From the NCBI RefSeq assembly GCF_035594125.1, contig NC_087155.1, positions 2,941,692 through 3,005,691 on the forward strand: a stretch of 64,000 nt of DNA. The letters run 5' to 3'. Below, piece after piece: positions 1 through 11,195 of the stretch. Made by a program: the position numbers and the translations under genes. Each line of letters opens with the position of its first letter. The first letter of the stretch is position 1. Under the pieces are notes generated by a model, which saw only the letters and a list, made by a program, of their open reading frames with translations, ran no database searches and was not told where the DNA came from. The DNA comes from Scylla paramamosain (Eukaryota > Arthropoda > Malacostraca > Decapoda > Portunidae).

Positions 1-1326
1 AGAAGCCAAGAATCGTCCAAGGTAGAGTTTTTAGCATAGGTTTGAGCAAAGAGTTCAGCTTTAGAAATAGATGTGATAGCAGTGGCGCCATCTGGTTGAA
101 ATAGAGGAGGGAAAGAAGAAGAAGCAAAGTTATTGGAGATATTTTTGGCTAGATGCCAGAAATCACGAGGGGAGTTAGATCTTGAAAGGTTTTGACATTT
201 TCTGTTAATGAAGGAGTTGGCTAGTTGGAGAACAGACTTGGCATGGTTCCGGGCAGAAATATAAAGTGCATGAGATTCTGGTGATGGAAGGCTTAAGTAC
301 CTTTTGTGGGCCACCTCCCTATCATGTATAGCACGAGAACAAGCTGTGTTGAACCAAGGTTTAGAAGGTTTAGGACGAGAAAAAGAGTGAGGAATGTATG
401 CCTCCTTTCCAGACACTATCACCTCTGTTATGCGCTCAGCACACAAAGACGGGTCTCTGACACGGAAGCAGTAGTCATTCCAAGGAAAATCAGCAAAATA
501 CCTCCTCAATTCCCCCCAACTAGCAGAGGCAAAACGCCAGAGGCACCTTCGCTTAGGGGGATCCTGAGGAGGGATTGGAGTGATAGGACAAGATAAAGAT
601 ATGAGATTGTGATCGGAGGAGCCCAACGGAGAAGAAAGGGTGACAGCATAAGCAGAAGGATTAGAGGTCAGGAAAAGGTCAAGAATGTTGGGCGTATCTC
701 CAAGACGGTCAGGAATACGAGTAGGGTGTTGCACCAATTGCTCTAGGTCATGGAGGATAGCAAAGTTGTAGGCTCGTTCACCAGGATGGTCAGTGAAGGG
801 AGAGAAAATCCAAAGCTGGTGGTGAACATTGGAGTCTCCAAGAATGGAGATCTCTGCAAAAGGGAAGAGGGTCAGAATGTGCACCACTTTGGAAGTTAAG
901 TAGTCAAAGAATTTCTTATAGTCAGAGGAGTTAGGTGAGAGGTATACAGCACAGATAAATTTAGTATGAGAGTGACTCTGTAGTCGTAGCCAAATGGTGG
1001 AAAACTCTGAAGATTCAAGAGCGTGGGCACGATAGCAGGTTAAGTCATGGCGCACATAAACGCAACATCCACCTTTGGATCGAAGATGAGGATAGATAAA
1101 GTAGGAGGGAACAGAAAAGGGGCTACTGTCAGTTGCCTCAGACACCTGAGTTTCAGTGAGGAAAAGAAGATGAAGTTTAGGAGAGGAGAGGTGGTGTTCT
1201 ACAGATTGAAAATTAGATTTTAGACCGCGAATGTTGCAGAAGTTAATGAAGAAAAAGTTGAGGGGGGTGTCAAGACACTTAGGGTCGTCGACAGAAAGGC
1301 AGTCCGACCTGGGGACATTTATGGTC

Positions 1327-1330
<4 letters not shown>
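1..1330 (-). mobile_element. LINE family J, copy 1 (endonuclease and RT start), runs off the left edge
   Basis: Read on the minus strand, this matches 25660-26990 of the fuller J copy base for base apart from scattered differences. It covers the N-terminal leader, the APE-type endonuclease and the linker up to the start of the RT. The endonuclease of a LINE nicks target DNA to prime reverse transcription. Unlike the 25.6-kb copy, it has no frameshift just before the GDFN-type motif (around 880-890), so this part is better preserved. The 5' end (position 1330) abuts a long CT microsatellite a few codons inside the reading frame. The RT core and 3' tail must lie to the left of the window. Open frames on the plus strand here are antisense shadows. 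Confidence 0.85.

Positions 1331-1410
<80 letters not shown>
1331..1410. repeat. (CT)n microsatellite
   Basis: About 40 uninterrupted CT units directly abut the 5' end of the minus-strand LINE J copy. Confidence 0.97.
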
Positions 1411-1413
<3 letters not shown>

Positions 1414-1941
1414 GATTTCCTTGATGAACTGCCATGTTCTCATGACTACCACTATTTATTGGTGTTTCATCTTTTTATATCCTGCATGAGTCTGCTCCCG
1501 TGAATTAGGTATGGTAGTTGTACGGTGATAAATGATATTTCAGTGCAACCTTTGCAATATCTTCCTATATTTATGAAAGTTTTCGTTACTGTGGAGTGTG
1601 ACTCGAATATTATTATTGTTTTTTTTTTTATATAAATATTTTTCGTTAAATTTGTCCAGCACATTTTTGTTTATGCGCTAAAAAAGAAACCGATCACTTA
1701 AATCGCGAACTTTAATTTCATTTGCATAAGGAAGTTTAAATTAGAGAGTGAAATGAAGAAGGACTCCTTAACGTGTGGGAAGTGCCTTCTAACCTACTAT
1801 GGAGGGTGTGCTGCGTAAATCATGATTGTGTAGGAGCGTGATGTAACCTGTTCACACTGATACCACTTAAAGACAAGCCTTCAAGTACCTTGGTATGTCG
1901 TAGTAGTGGTTTAAATAATGTTTTGACTTGTTTAGGTAATC

Positions 1942-1942
<1 letters not shown>
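1411..1942. other. AT-rich spacer, no recognised feature
   Basis: Non-coding between a CT run and a GA run, with short T-rich tracts around 1618-1632. Open frames are short and resemble nothing I know. Confidence 0.6.

Positions 1943-1973
<31 letters not shown>
1943..1973. repeat. (GA)n microsatellite at LINE 3' end
   Basis: GA run adjoining the 3' terminus of the minus-strand CR1/L2-like element. On the element's strand the end reads GATTCTGATTCT followed by CT repeats, so the microsatellite may have grown from the LINE tail. Confidence 0.9.
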
Positions 1974-1975
<2 letters not shown>

Positions 1976-1999
1976 CAGAATCAGATTCAAACCTTTATT
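1974..1999 (-). terminator. LINE K 3' terminus: AATAAA and GATTCT repeats
   Basis: On the minus strand, GGAATAAAGG is followed by TTTGAATCTGATTCTGATTC, a polyadenylation-type signal with tandem hexamers at the element end. Such tandem tails are how CR1/L2-group reverse transcriptases usually recognise their template. Confidence 0.6.
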
Positions 2000-2284
2000 C
2001 CATTTTACAATGGTTATTCTTAGATCATACATTGTGAGATCAGTGATGCCTTAAACAGATAAAATAAGATGTTTTAACAATTAGTTATAATACATGATGA
2101 TATCTAATTTTAACAATTAGTTATAATACATGATAAAATCTAATTATGACTAAAAGGCTAAGATATGTATCTGCGTCATAATTAAAACTATATATAAAAA
2201 ACATAACACAATTACAATAAAACAGAAATGATAAGATAATCAGGGATAAAACATAATTTCAATCTAATAATATTGGCTACTCAC

Positions 2285-5100
2285 TTAACTGATGCTTAAA
2301 AAGATGGAGGAACAGCTGTTTCTTAAATGAGCGTAGTGAGGGTGCGTTTCTAATGTCGCAGGGGAGGCTGTTCGAAAGTGTGGGCCCAGCCACCGGCATG
2401 GAGCGCGCCCCTGTACAAGTGTTATGTACTGGCATATATAGTTGATGGCGTTGCTGGTGGCAACAGTGGACGCTTCACTGACTAGTGGCATGTGAAATAT
2501 ATTTTTAAAAGAGCTCCCCCTAGTTATATTGAACATCAAAGTTCCCATTTCATACATATACTTTTGTTTTATCTTTAACCAGCCAAGCTCCCTCAAGAAT
2601 GGGATAACTTGTTCATGCCTTCCAGCGCCACCAAGAGCGACTTTAGCGGCAAAGTTTTGCGGTTTTTGTACTTGATGCCTGAGTGTTTTGATGGTAGTGC
2701 CCCACACCTTTATTCCATAATTGATGATACTAAGGACAAGTGACTGTATCACTATCACTCTTGCTCTTCTGCTAAAGTTGTCCTTTATTCTATTAATATA
2801 AATTATGGAACTAAAAATCTTGCAGCTTATCTTATTTATGTGTGAGTCGAAAGTCATATAAGGATCGAAATAAACGCCCAGATTCTTGAGAGAGCTGCTG
2901 GGAACTATGGTGGCGCCGTCAACCCGTAAGGAAGTGTTGGGCGGAATCTGTGACACGAGTCCCCTGCTGCCAACAAACATACATTAAGTCTTGTTTGTAT
3001 TTAATGGTAGACCATTTAAATTAAAGTAATGTTTTGCTTTTGATAGGGTTTCTTCTCCCCTTTATACGAGATATTTTAGTTTATCTATGCGTCCAGTGTG
3101 GATGAACTGTGTATCATCAGCGTATTGGATAATAAGGCAGTCGGAGATGTATTGCGAGAGATCATTGACGTAAATTTGAAATAGAACTGGGCCAAGTACT
3201 GATCCCTGTGGAACCCCATAAGACACCCCTAGCTAATTTGACCTATGTTTGCCAATTCGAACAGACTGCGTTCTTTGTAGCAGGTAACTGCTGAACCAAA
3301 AAGGAATCAATATTTAGCTTTTTGTAATCTATCCATTAATATATTATGACTTATACTATCAAAAACTTTAGATAGGTCACATAAAGTAATTAGGGATAGG
3401 TGCTTAGTGTCGATATTTTTATCTAATTTATTGGATAATGTTAAGAGAGCACTTTTTGAGGAGAGTGAGGCTCTGAAGCAGTATTGAGTATTACTGAGAA
3501 GGTGATTCCTTTCGTGGTGTGAAATGAGTTGACTTGCTGTTATTTACTCCAGAACCTTTGAAATATCAAATAAGATATTGGGCAATAAAGATATTGGGCG
3601 ATAGTTTTTTGGTTCGTTGATATCTCCTGTTTTAAAAATAGGGACCACTATTGCGTGTTTCCACAAGGAGGGAAGTGACCCAGTTACAATTGAGGTATTT
3701 AATATACATGTCAGGTATGTAATGATAATTGGCAAGGAATCTTTTAGAAAGAGCTGTGGAATGCCATCAGAGCGATATGAGGAAGTGTTCCTTAAGTGTT
3801 TTATCGATAGAATTATAGTGTTGCTGTCGTTGGGCTCAGGTCGGAACGTGCTCCCCGCTGGAATGTTTGCTTGATCAGTGCTGAGTTGTTCTGTATTATC
3901 ATAAGATGGCAAGTTGCATTGTGATTTCTGAAAAGTCTGCATCCCGACATAAGCAAAAAAATTGTTAAAATTGTTGACTTTGGTTTTAACTTCTTCAGTG
4001 TCTCCTGCTAACAATGGACACGTTTTATTTGTAGTGGGGGTATGAGTTGCTTGTGCGTGCTTCAGGTGGCGGCTGTATTTCCTCTTTCGGCTTTAAGGTT
4101 TTGGTTAAAGTAATCTGACTTCGATCTATGGAGTAACTTTTTTTTTTCTTTTTTTTTTTTTTAAGCCTTATATTTATCCTGCAGGTTTACATTATATTTG
4201 TCTTTCTTGAGACGCACCTGTGTGTCATTCCTCTCCTGCATGAGGTCTTGTAGTTTAGCACTGATCCATGGGGCAGAGGGCCTCCTAATTTCTCTAGTTA
4301 CTAAAAGACCACACTAGTTTAAGCATCTAATGAATATATTAACCTGATTCTCCATATTATCAGTTGGGAATATCTTATTCAGCTCGTTACACTCCTCCTT
4401 CAGCAGACCACAAAACGTATCGGAGGAATAAAAACGTAAATCACGGAATGTTCTAGATATTGGTGAGCGCTTTGGTTTCCTTAAATTTACTGTAACTGTA
4501 ACTGTAACTAATTCATGGTCAGCCACATTGCAAGGAATAGAGTCACTATGGATGACTGACTGAGGGCTATCTGTTACAATAATATCTAACAGGGTGGCAG
4601 AGCTGGGGTAATTCTCGTGGCTTTTGTAATAACCTGGTTTAATTTTGCATTAGTAATCATTTTTCCTAACTTACTATTATTTGAAAAAAGACATCGTCGT
4701 TAAAATCATCTAAAGTGTAAAATGACCTTTATTTTTTCAAGCTTACAGCCTTGATGTCGTCAGTAGTATAATCATATGTATGTAAAAGAGATTTTAGATG
4801 TCGGTACATGCAACCTAGAATGACTGTAGGGAATTTATAACTTTGTACCGAGAACCATATATCCTCAATCCCCTCAGGTCTCGCAATATTAAAGTCGACC
4901 GTAGTAACCTTATAAACATCCTTCACATACACACAAACTCCTCCTCCCCTTCCTTTGTTTCATCTCTCTACATTATAGTTGGGTATTAGAATGTGCTCAT
5001 CGGGAGTATCAGGAGATAACCAAGTTTCACTTACACATAGTATATCACTGTCTCTATCCATTTATTGTCTCTATCTATTTATGTGATCAACTTTCATGTT
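2285..5100 (-). pseudogene. LINE K ORF2 (APE endonuclease, RT, C-terminal region), decayed
   Basis: Translating the minus strand piecewise gives an endonuclease start with ISETWL-like CVSETWL near 5030, and GCMYRH (endonuclease core) near 4815. A MADHELV block near 4520 follows (the ADH/SDH endonuclease motif). The RT has NYRPISLLPN near 3600, LCDLSKVFDS near 3390, QYADDTQFIHTG near 3120 (YADD catalytic box) and the C-terminal NLGVYFD block near 2880. Frames change repeatedly and stops interrupt most segments. The longest clean segment is the last 231 codons (2285-2980). Reverse transcription was its role; the gene is dead in this copy. The parallel relic at 8.57-9.9 kb has the same endonuclease, better preserved. 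Confidence 0.8.
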
Positions 5101-5119
5101 TCTCATTTTTGTAGTACCC

Positions 5120-5560
5120 GCTGTGGCCTTCCTTCCTCGCCGTCTCCCTATTCATTGTATGCGTAGATGTGGCACAGCCTCTGCTTATGTCCCACTTGGT
5201 GACACAAACCACATCTAATCCGACGATCGAAGCGGCAGTTTGCTTGGCGATGGTTGTATTATCCGCAGTTAAAGCAACCATGTCTGTAGTTTCTCTTAGA
5301 TGTTTTATATGTGTATTGTGTCCCGTGTGGCGTATATGGTTTGTAAGAGGGGGATGCTTTGAATGTGTTTGTCCCTCTCAACCTCTCGCCAGTCACCCAG
5401 AGTGCCGGGGTCATGTGCTCTATTCACTTCGTGCCAACTCATTACTTGATCCACAGAGGCAGAACTCTATTGGCTGCCTCTGCTTAGGAGTACGGCACAA
5501 TTCTCTTGACAGGAGTTGTCGGTTGTGTGGGAGGAGAAGAATTACCCCGTAGAGGTATAA
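5120..5560 (-). pseudogene. LINE K zinc-knuckle segment, broken
   Basis: On the minus strand one frame reads a proline-rich stretch and then CFNCG, a stop, YNHRQANCRFD and CGLCHQVGHKQRLC. This is a pair of CCHC-type zinc knuckles, which bind nucleic acid in LINE and retroviral proteins. Several stops (TAA, TAG, TGA) interrupt the frame. It lies between the ORF1 stop (5840) and the endonuclease, so it is either the end of a longer ORF1 or the start of ORF2. The same paired knuckle occurs at about 10010-10115 in the second copy, which supports its being an original part of the element. Confidence 0.65.
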
Positions 5561-5839
5561 CGTGAGGGCGTGTCGGGGGTTACTCCGTATTGTCGAGAAT
5601 GTGAGGTGCTCGGGTATGAGGGAGGCGAAGTGTTCAGGCCAGGTACTGGATGGAGGTGCCGGGTAAGAGGGGTGCGGGTGTAGTAGGTGGCAGGTGTAGT
5701 ATCGTTTCTCACTGTATCACCAGGCTGGCAATGTCTGGCATGCTATAGTTTGGACTGGTTTCTCTCAGGTCGCTTACTGAAATTAACTTCTTTTTTTTTT
5801 TATATTATCCCAATCGTTACTTAAATTAAATCTTGAGCA

Positions 5840-7111
5840 CTATTTTCCAGTAATGTTCAATAACCTGATCACGCCCAGTCTGTTCAGTAAAATTGGTTTT
5901 TCTTCATCTTCAAAACACAACTCGTCAACACTGCCAGTACCAAGCGTGAACTCGGGAGTTGTTTTTACAACACCTACACCATTTGTTTCACCCCACTTAA
6001 GTAGCTGGTCGTTAAAATCACGTATTTTACATTGGATTTCCAGGGACTCTGGCACTGGCACGATCTGACACACATTTATTTTCATATTGTTGTTACGTTC
6101 CTTCAGAGCACTAATTAGATAGCCTAAACCATCAAGGATATTTTCTGAGGTTTTTCCTTCCAGTATGTCATACAGTCCATAGTACATTTCACACTCGCTC
6201 GGTATTACTATTAGTTGTTCACTCACCCAGCATCTTAGAAGGTCCGTGTTTGCACGCGCAACGGTCTTGACAGAACAGCTATCGTGAAGATCAGATCGCA
6301 GGATTCGTCGTAAGTTAGTATCTCCTAGGAGGAGACATCTCGTCAAGTTTGAGACATGCGCTGTGGCCTCCTGCTGTGAGTCTTGTGTTTTTATTTGAAG
6401 TTCTAGTTCACTGATACGTTGCTGAAGGTGCTGGATAATGGAATAGGCAGTCTTTACCTCAGCGTTCAGTAGATCTATTTCCCTATCCTTCGTGTGTAAC
6501 TTTGAAATAATGGTTCTTATGTCCTTGTTTATCTTGAGCAGAGTCATCTCATGTCGAGCACTATTGTCGTGAAGGCTAGGGGGTGGACGGGGCAGCTGTT
6601 TATTATCTGTGGTAAGCTGCTGGTCATCTGCTGGTGATGTGTGGGTGAGTTCAAAGGATGATACCTGCTCATCGTCTTCTGCGTGATTATTTTGTCGGTT
6701 TGGTGTTGCTGACGGTGGTATGTCGTCAGTGTCGTCAGAGCATTGTAGCTGAGTATTTACCATGGAGGGTGACTGTGGCAATTCAAATGAAGTGACATCA
6801 GGGGCTGTATGAGGTACCGCTGTGATGTCAGAGGTGCTTGTCTGATTCACAGGTGACAGGAGCGCACTAGATACCGATGATACTGCCTCAGGATTTGGGT
6901 CAGGTGGTGGTGTGTTTCTGATGATCATCTCTATAAGCTGGTCTTTGTTTACCCATATTTTGCCACGTCCCAATTCACGATATCGCTTTTGGAGATCAGC
7001 TTTGTTGAAGTTTTTGTTTAGAAATTCCCTAGATGGCAGCTGAAGCGATGGTTTGTGACTTTGCTGCTGCTGTTCCGCTTCGGATTGGGTGAATGTGCTG
7101 CACACAGACAT
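5840..7111 (-). CDS. LINE K ORF1 protein: SAP/HeH-like motif, coiled coil, possible SGNH-type domain
   Basis: An uninterrupted frame of 423 codons from the first ATG at 7111; the frame is open only a little upstream, to a stop near 7184. Around residues 28-67 lies a basic helical block containing NKADLQKRYRELGRGKIW, similar in look to SAP/HeH DNA-binding segments. Residues about 70-190 are Ser/Pro/Asp-rich and probably disordered. Residues about 192-244 have heptad-like spacing and are probably a coiled coil. From about 260 the segment RCLLLGDTNLRRI resembles block I of SGNH (GDSL) esterase-like domains found in some CR1/L2 ORF1 proteins, with Thr in place of the nucleophilic Ser, so activity is doubtful. 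ORF1 proteins bind the element RNA. It is striking that it stays open while the adjacent ORF2 is badly broken. Confidence 0.65.
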   Translation of the reverse strand: MSVCSTFTQSEAEQQQQSHKPSLQLPSREFLNKNFNKADLQKRYRELGRGKIWVNKDQLIEMIIRNTPPPDPNPEAVSSVSSALLSPVNQTSTSDITAVPHTAPDVTSFELPQSPSMVNTQLQCSDDTDDIPPSATPNRQNNHAEDDEQVSSFELTHTSPADDQQLTTDNKQLPRPPPSLHDNSARHEMTLLKINKDIRTIISKLHTKDREIDLLNAEVKTAYSIIQHLQQRISELELQIKTQDSQQEATAHVSNLTRCLLLGDTNLRRILRSDLHDSCSVKTVARANTDLLRCWVSEQLIVIPSECEMYYGLYDILEGKTSENILDGLGYLISALKERNNNMKINVCQIVPVPESLEIQCKIRDFNDQLLKWGETNGVGVVKTTPEFTLGTGSVDELCFEDEEKPILLNRLGVIRLLNITGK

Positions 7112-7256
7112 TCTCGTATCATAATCTGGGACTTGAACCTCGGATGGAGCAGTTGTTAGGCAGAGGGTAAAAGGTGACAAGTTTTAGCTTAAGTTATGGT
7201 GCGTCTTTTAGTATAATTTCGAGACACGTTTCCATAGCAACGATGTTGTCGCTACT

Positions 7257-7336
<80 letters not shown>
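7257..7336. repeat. (GA)n microsatellite
   Basis: About 40 GA units, just upstream (minus strand sense) of LINE K ORF1. Confidence 0.97.
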
Positions 7337-7338
<2 letters not shown>

Positions 7339-7390
7339 GACAGGTAGGCAGGAAAGCAGACGGTCAAATAAACAGGCTGGGAGGCAAGCT

Positions 7391-7423
<33 letters not shown>

Positions 7424-7620
7424 ACAGACTAACGGGCGGGGAAAGAGGTGGATAGACATATAAAAAAGAAAGAAAGAAAGCAGGCAGACAGACAGCGTGA
7501 CAGTTGGTCTAACTTGAAGAGGAGAGGCAGGCAAAGAAGCAGCCAGACAGGCAGGCAGGCAAAAAATAGAAGGCAAGCAAGCAGACAGACAGACAGACAA
7601 ATAGACAGAGGGACAGATGG
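7337..7620. repeat. Cryptic tetranucleotide repeat region (GCAA, CAGG, CAGA, GAAA)
   Basis: A purine-rich low-complexity tract with AAGC/GCAA repeats (7388-7423), GAAA repeats (7467-7479) and CAGA/CAGG repeats (7482-7496, 7545-7560, 7583-7602). The Cys/Leu-rich open frames on both strands are by-products of these repeats. Confidence 0.9.
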
Positions 7621-8051
7621 ATGTGCGGCAGACACAAACATGGACAAAGTAGTTTTAGATAGCGGCAGAAACTGGTATATTTCATTCTAAAGAATATATT
7701 TCCACAATTTTTTTTTGTAAAGCACTGTAATAAATATTTTACCGTGCCCTGCAGCGAGTACTTGACCAAAAGTCCAACTGAATTAGTCGGTGGGATATTA
7801 ATACAGCATAATGTTTGCATAATATAAACGTATGCCTCTTCCGTTACTCGTTTATTCTTTCGTGATAAGTTACTGTAAACGAAGAAAATGCATACATAGT
7901 GACTTAACTTTATTTTTCTCTAATGACCTCGTATTTACGGTATGCCATTTTCAGGCACAATACGGTTGTCATTGATTTCCTAAAATATACCAGAAGACAG
8001 ACCTACTGACCCATACTCATATATATTGTTCCACTTGTAATGTTACACAAG

Positions 8052-8052
<1 letters not shown>
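7621..8052. other. AT-rich spacer, nothing recognised
   Basis: No coding signature, known repeat family or RNA gene that I can recognise. Confidence 0.5.
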
Positions 8053-8135
<83 letters not shown>

Positions 8136-8139
8136 ACAA
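8053..8139. repeat. (CA)n microsatellite
   Basis: About 43 CA units, with one interruption near the right end. Confidence 0.97.
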
Positions 8140-8569
8140 CATTAATACAAATAGATGCGCTGCAAGAAAGCAACAGAGACTGCGATGCTCATTCTTACAG
8201 AACATTATAGTGAACATGTGAGGCAGAGATAAACAGACAGACGCAGACAGACAGATTGATTTAAAAACACTTAGTAACATGTACTTGTTATAAGCAATTC
8301 TAAATGACCATTAATTTCCCGTTCATTCCCATTCATTCAAGCATTTCAGCGTTGAGACGCAAAGGAAGTGTAGGTGTTGAGGCAGCGGTGGTGATGGCCC
8401 CTTCACCTCGCAGCGAGGCAGGAAGGGGAGGCGAGGGACACAGCAGTGACTGGCCTGAAAGCGCCTTGTGTCCCGCCTCCTCTGTGCGACCCTCTCCCTA
8501 GATTGCCATCATCCGTCAATCGCAACATGACTTGTGCTCCTCCTCTTCACCCTCACTTAACTACCACCA
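8140..8569. other. Unassigned spacer with a GC-rich patch
   Basis: 8360-8510 is noticeably GC-rich compared with its surroundings, but I recognise no protein or repeat family in it. It ends where the second LINE K relic begins. Confidence 0.4.
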
Positions 8570-10480
8570 CTCTTCCCGGAGAAACCGTAACCCTATGCCA
8601 TCAGAGCCGACAGAGCTGGTTGCATTAAGATCTTTAACTGTTAATATAACGGTGTTAGTATCTATGGGTTCAGGCCTAAAAGCAGAGACAATATTAATAT
8701 TAGACTGAGGGAGTTGGACGACGGATTTACCTTCATTAGTTAGTTTTTTTCTGTGAGCGTTTAAAAGTGGATTCTCCAACACTAGAAAATAAATTATTGA
8801 ACTCTTCGGCTTTATCACTTAGATTATCAAAATTATAGGCAGTGTGCTTACTTTTCTGACTAGGGATAATTTCATTAATGACGTTCCATGTCGCCGAAGT
8901 GTTCCCTTTACTGCCTTAGAGACGGCCGTGGTAATGATCCGCCTTAGTTTTGTTAATTGTTTTTTCTTTTTTTTTGCATGTTTCGTGGCTGTTTTGTAAC
9001 GTTCCCGTAACCGTGAATTAGGCTTTCTTTGTAACCTATTACGGTCCTCCATTGCCTCACGGATATCGTCATTTATTCATGGTGTAGGTTTTCCTTTCAC
9101 TGCTCTAGTTACAAGAGGGGCACACATGTCAAGACAGTTAATAAAAACGTCATTAAAAATGCATACTTGTTTGTTCACATCGTCAGTTAAAAATGTATTA
9201 TTCATATTATGAACATTGTCAAGGAGGAGCGAGCGAAAAGTATTTTTATCATAGTTCTTCAAATTACAAAAATTTTTTACCAGGGACAGTTTTTTAGGTT
9301 TTCTAACCTTGAAAACAACAGATAATAGGTCGTGATCAGCAGTGGCCTGAGGAACAACATCTTGTGATAGAATGACATCAGGTTTATTAGTTATTATGAG
9401 ATCTAGTAAAGTAGCTGATGTTGAGGTCGTTCTTGTGGGTCTATCTATTATTTGTGTCAACCTGTTTTTTATTATCTTACTGATTTTATCACCCGTTGTC
9501 ACCAAATCATCATTAAAATCACCTAGGAAAAGGATACTTTTATCACGCAGACATACCATCCTAAAAACATCTTGAATGTAGTCAAATGATGTGGCTAAAG
9601 CCTTAGGGTGTCGATATACACAACCAATGATGATGGCTGGCAACTTCCTGCACTGTACCTTTATCCATACATCCTCCACGCCTGTCGGTCTTGGCACATC
9701 TAGCTTAATGACAGAGGGATTGAGGGTACCATGGACATATATGCATACCCCGGCTCCGACCATTGTCACATCTAAAAATCTTATAATCAGGAATTTCTAC
9801 GTAACCATCTGGGTTGTTTGCTTGAAGCCATGTTTCACTTATACATAAAACATCGATATTTCTATATATTATTAATAACTTTACCTCGTCCAAACTAGAT
9901 AACAGTGATTGTGCATTAATGTGTTCAACAGTTACCGAATCCTTTTTTAACTCCTTTATTTCAACAACGGCAGATGCTTCTTCGCCATCATCCTATGCTC
10001 TCTATACTGTTGACGTAAGCGGCTCTTATGACCTAAACGTTGACAATTGCCACATAAGAGTTTGTGGTCAAATCTACAATTTCTTTGAACACGATTGAAT
10101 TCGCCGCAATTGTAACACCCTGTTTTTTTTTTTTTTTTCTCTTCTCTCTCAGTAGCATATTTATTTATTTTCTTTCCTTTCTGTAACCATGCGAGTTATC
10201 ACTGTACGTTTCCTGCGTCTCAAACACCGGGGTACTTGCGTGTTTCTGCACTAGGTGGCTTTTGCTCCATCTGCCCACTCCTGAGGTGTAGGCGTGGGCC
10301 TGATCATAAGCTGTATGGTGTCTGCCATCCAGCGTTCTCCTCAGGGTTGTGTCGTGCAGACCGGGGCTGAATGCATCCTCCTCTTTCTTCCAGCCCGCCT
10401 CATGTTTTCTTGTCAGTGTCCTGGTAGGTGTGAGATGAGAAAGACCTCGTGTTTTAGAGCAGTGGGGGGCTGATGGGAAG
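8570..10480 (-). mobile_element. LINE K-like relic, copy 2 (zinc knuckles, endonuclease, RT start)
   Basis: Minus strand, 3'-truncated. From right to left: a degenerate linker (10130-10480), paired zinc knuckles (about 10010-10115, CYNCGEFN then CGNCQRLGH), endonuclease (9077-9893), linker (8819-9060) and the first part of the RT (8570-8818, containing SSVGSDGI). The endonuclease carries LCISETWLQ, IIGCVYRHPK, ILFLGDFNDDL and ATADHDLLS, i.e. the E, GDFN and DH catalytic motifs, mostly in one frame over 230 codons. It is close in sequence to the element at 1974-7190 but not identical. The junction at about 8570 lies within the RT fingers. Confidence 0.75.
9077..9893 (-). pseudogene. APE-type endonuclease domain of LINE K copy 2
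   Basis: Two overlapping minus-strand frames join to give a nearly whole apurinic-like endonuclease. Residues visible in order are CISETWL (catalytic Glu), GAGVCIYV, GCVYRHPKAL, FLGDFNDDL (GDFN), LDLIITNKPD and TADHDLL (catalytic Asp-His). One frameshift (near 9760-9770) separates the N-terminal ETWL part. This domain cleaves target DNA in target-primed reverse transcription. Without an intact RT in cis it is a relic. Confidence 0.75.
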
Positions 10481-10598
10481 CTTTATGGGTGGGAGACTTT
10501 CGGGTGTAAGACTTGCATTGTTGGGTTGTTCTGCTGTGAGCGCGTAGGGAAACCATACCCGCATAGGTTGGCGGGCCGCGGGAGCCAGCACTCAGTTT

Positions 10599-10735
10599 GA
10601 TTTTTTTCTATATGTATGTATAGTGTGGAAATAGCAAAGGCATCGTAGAAAACTAACATCTGGAGCTTCATCACTGTGTTTCAGGGAAAATATGAGTAAA
10701 TCGTGTGAGTCTTGCCATTGTAGGAAAGACGGCCT
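10599..10735 (+). repeat. Direct repeat with exon-like structure, copy 1
   Basis: About 137 bp repeated at 11059-11195 (offset about 460) with a few differences. Inside, a T-rich stretch ending in tttcag (10681-10684) is followed by an ATG (10692) and 21 codons, MSKSCESCHCRKDGLLRDII then K, ending exactly at AAG/GTAAGG (10754/10755). This looks like a splice acceptor, short coding exon and donor. I do not recognise the peptide. It may be a real exon, or chance within a repeat. Confidence 0.35.
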
Positions 10736-11058
10736 CCTGCGGGACATAATCAAGGTAAGGGGCGGGACAAAAAAATAAAATAAAAAAAATAGAACCCCTT
10801 TGGTAATGCGTATTTAGGAATATTATTGCCAGCGAAACACTACATTGGCTTTGCAGTGAGGCTTTTGTATTCAGATGACCACGGGAGATATGTAGACACA
10901 ACTATACTAGGGGAAAACTTTTAAAAATATCAAAGCGTTTATTAACTAACCTGCACTCTTTTCAGTTACACTTTTTCATATAAATTGTTTTTGCTTTGAA
11001 GAGAACAATGGTGATAGAATCGAAGCAGATGCTTTCATGTTTGTTGTTATGCTGTTAG

Positions 11059-11195
11059 ATTGTTTTCTATATGTATGTATAGTGTCGAAATAGCAAAGGC
11101 ATCGTAGAAAACACTAACATCTGGAGCTTTATTACTGTGTTTCAGGGAAAATATGAGTGAATCGTGTGAGTCTTGCCGTTGTAAGAAAGACAGCC
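11059..11195 (+). repeat. Direct repeat with exon-like structure, copy 2
   Basis: Second copy of the 10599-10735 segment. The acceptor-like tttcag (11140-11145) and the ATG (11153) are kept, and the peptide begins MSESCESCRCKKDS, conservative relative to copy 1 (K/E, H/R, R/K, G/S). Similarity stops after about 11195, before the position of the copy 1 donor site. Confidence 0.35.

Larger units (their letters stand above)
1974..7190 (-). mobile_element. CR1/L2-like LINE (family K), nearly full length
   Basis: A minus-strand non-LTR retrotransposon with the order ORF1 (coiled coil plus possible SGNH domain), two CCHC-type zinc knuckles, APE endonuclease, RT, C-terminal region and a 3' UTR. The 3' end is not a poly-A tail. 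It is a short run of GATTCT hexamers preceded by AATAAA (plus-strand 1994-1999), as is usual in CR1/L2-type LINEs. ORF1 is open, but ORF2 carries many stops and frameshifts, so this copy cannot move by itself. The 5' limit is uncertain; the region before 7257 turns into a GA microsatellite. Clade assignment comes from ORF1 architecture and the tail type, not from a phylogeny. Confidence 0.75.

Noticed and set aside
306..596. Plus-strand frame in the first kb
   Set aside because: It is the antisense of the LINE J endonuclease; the same shadow appears opposite 26393-26683.
1231..1503. Ser-Leu repeat frame
   Set aside because: Translation of the (CT)n microsatellite.
5169..5552. 127-codon plus-strand frame
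   Set aside because: Opposite strand of the LINE K zinc-knuckle segment; no family features.
7364..7820. Cys/Leu-rich minus-strand frames resembling secreted peptides
   Set aside because: They derive from CAGA/GCAA tetranucleotide repeats; overlapping frames are equally open.
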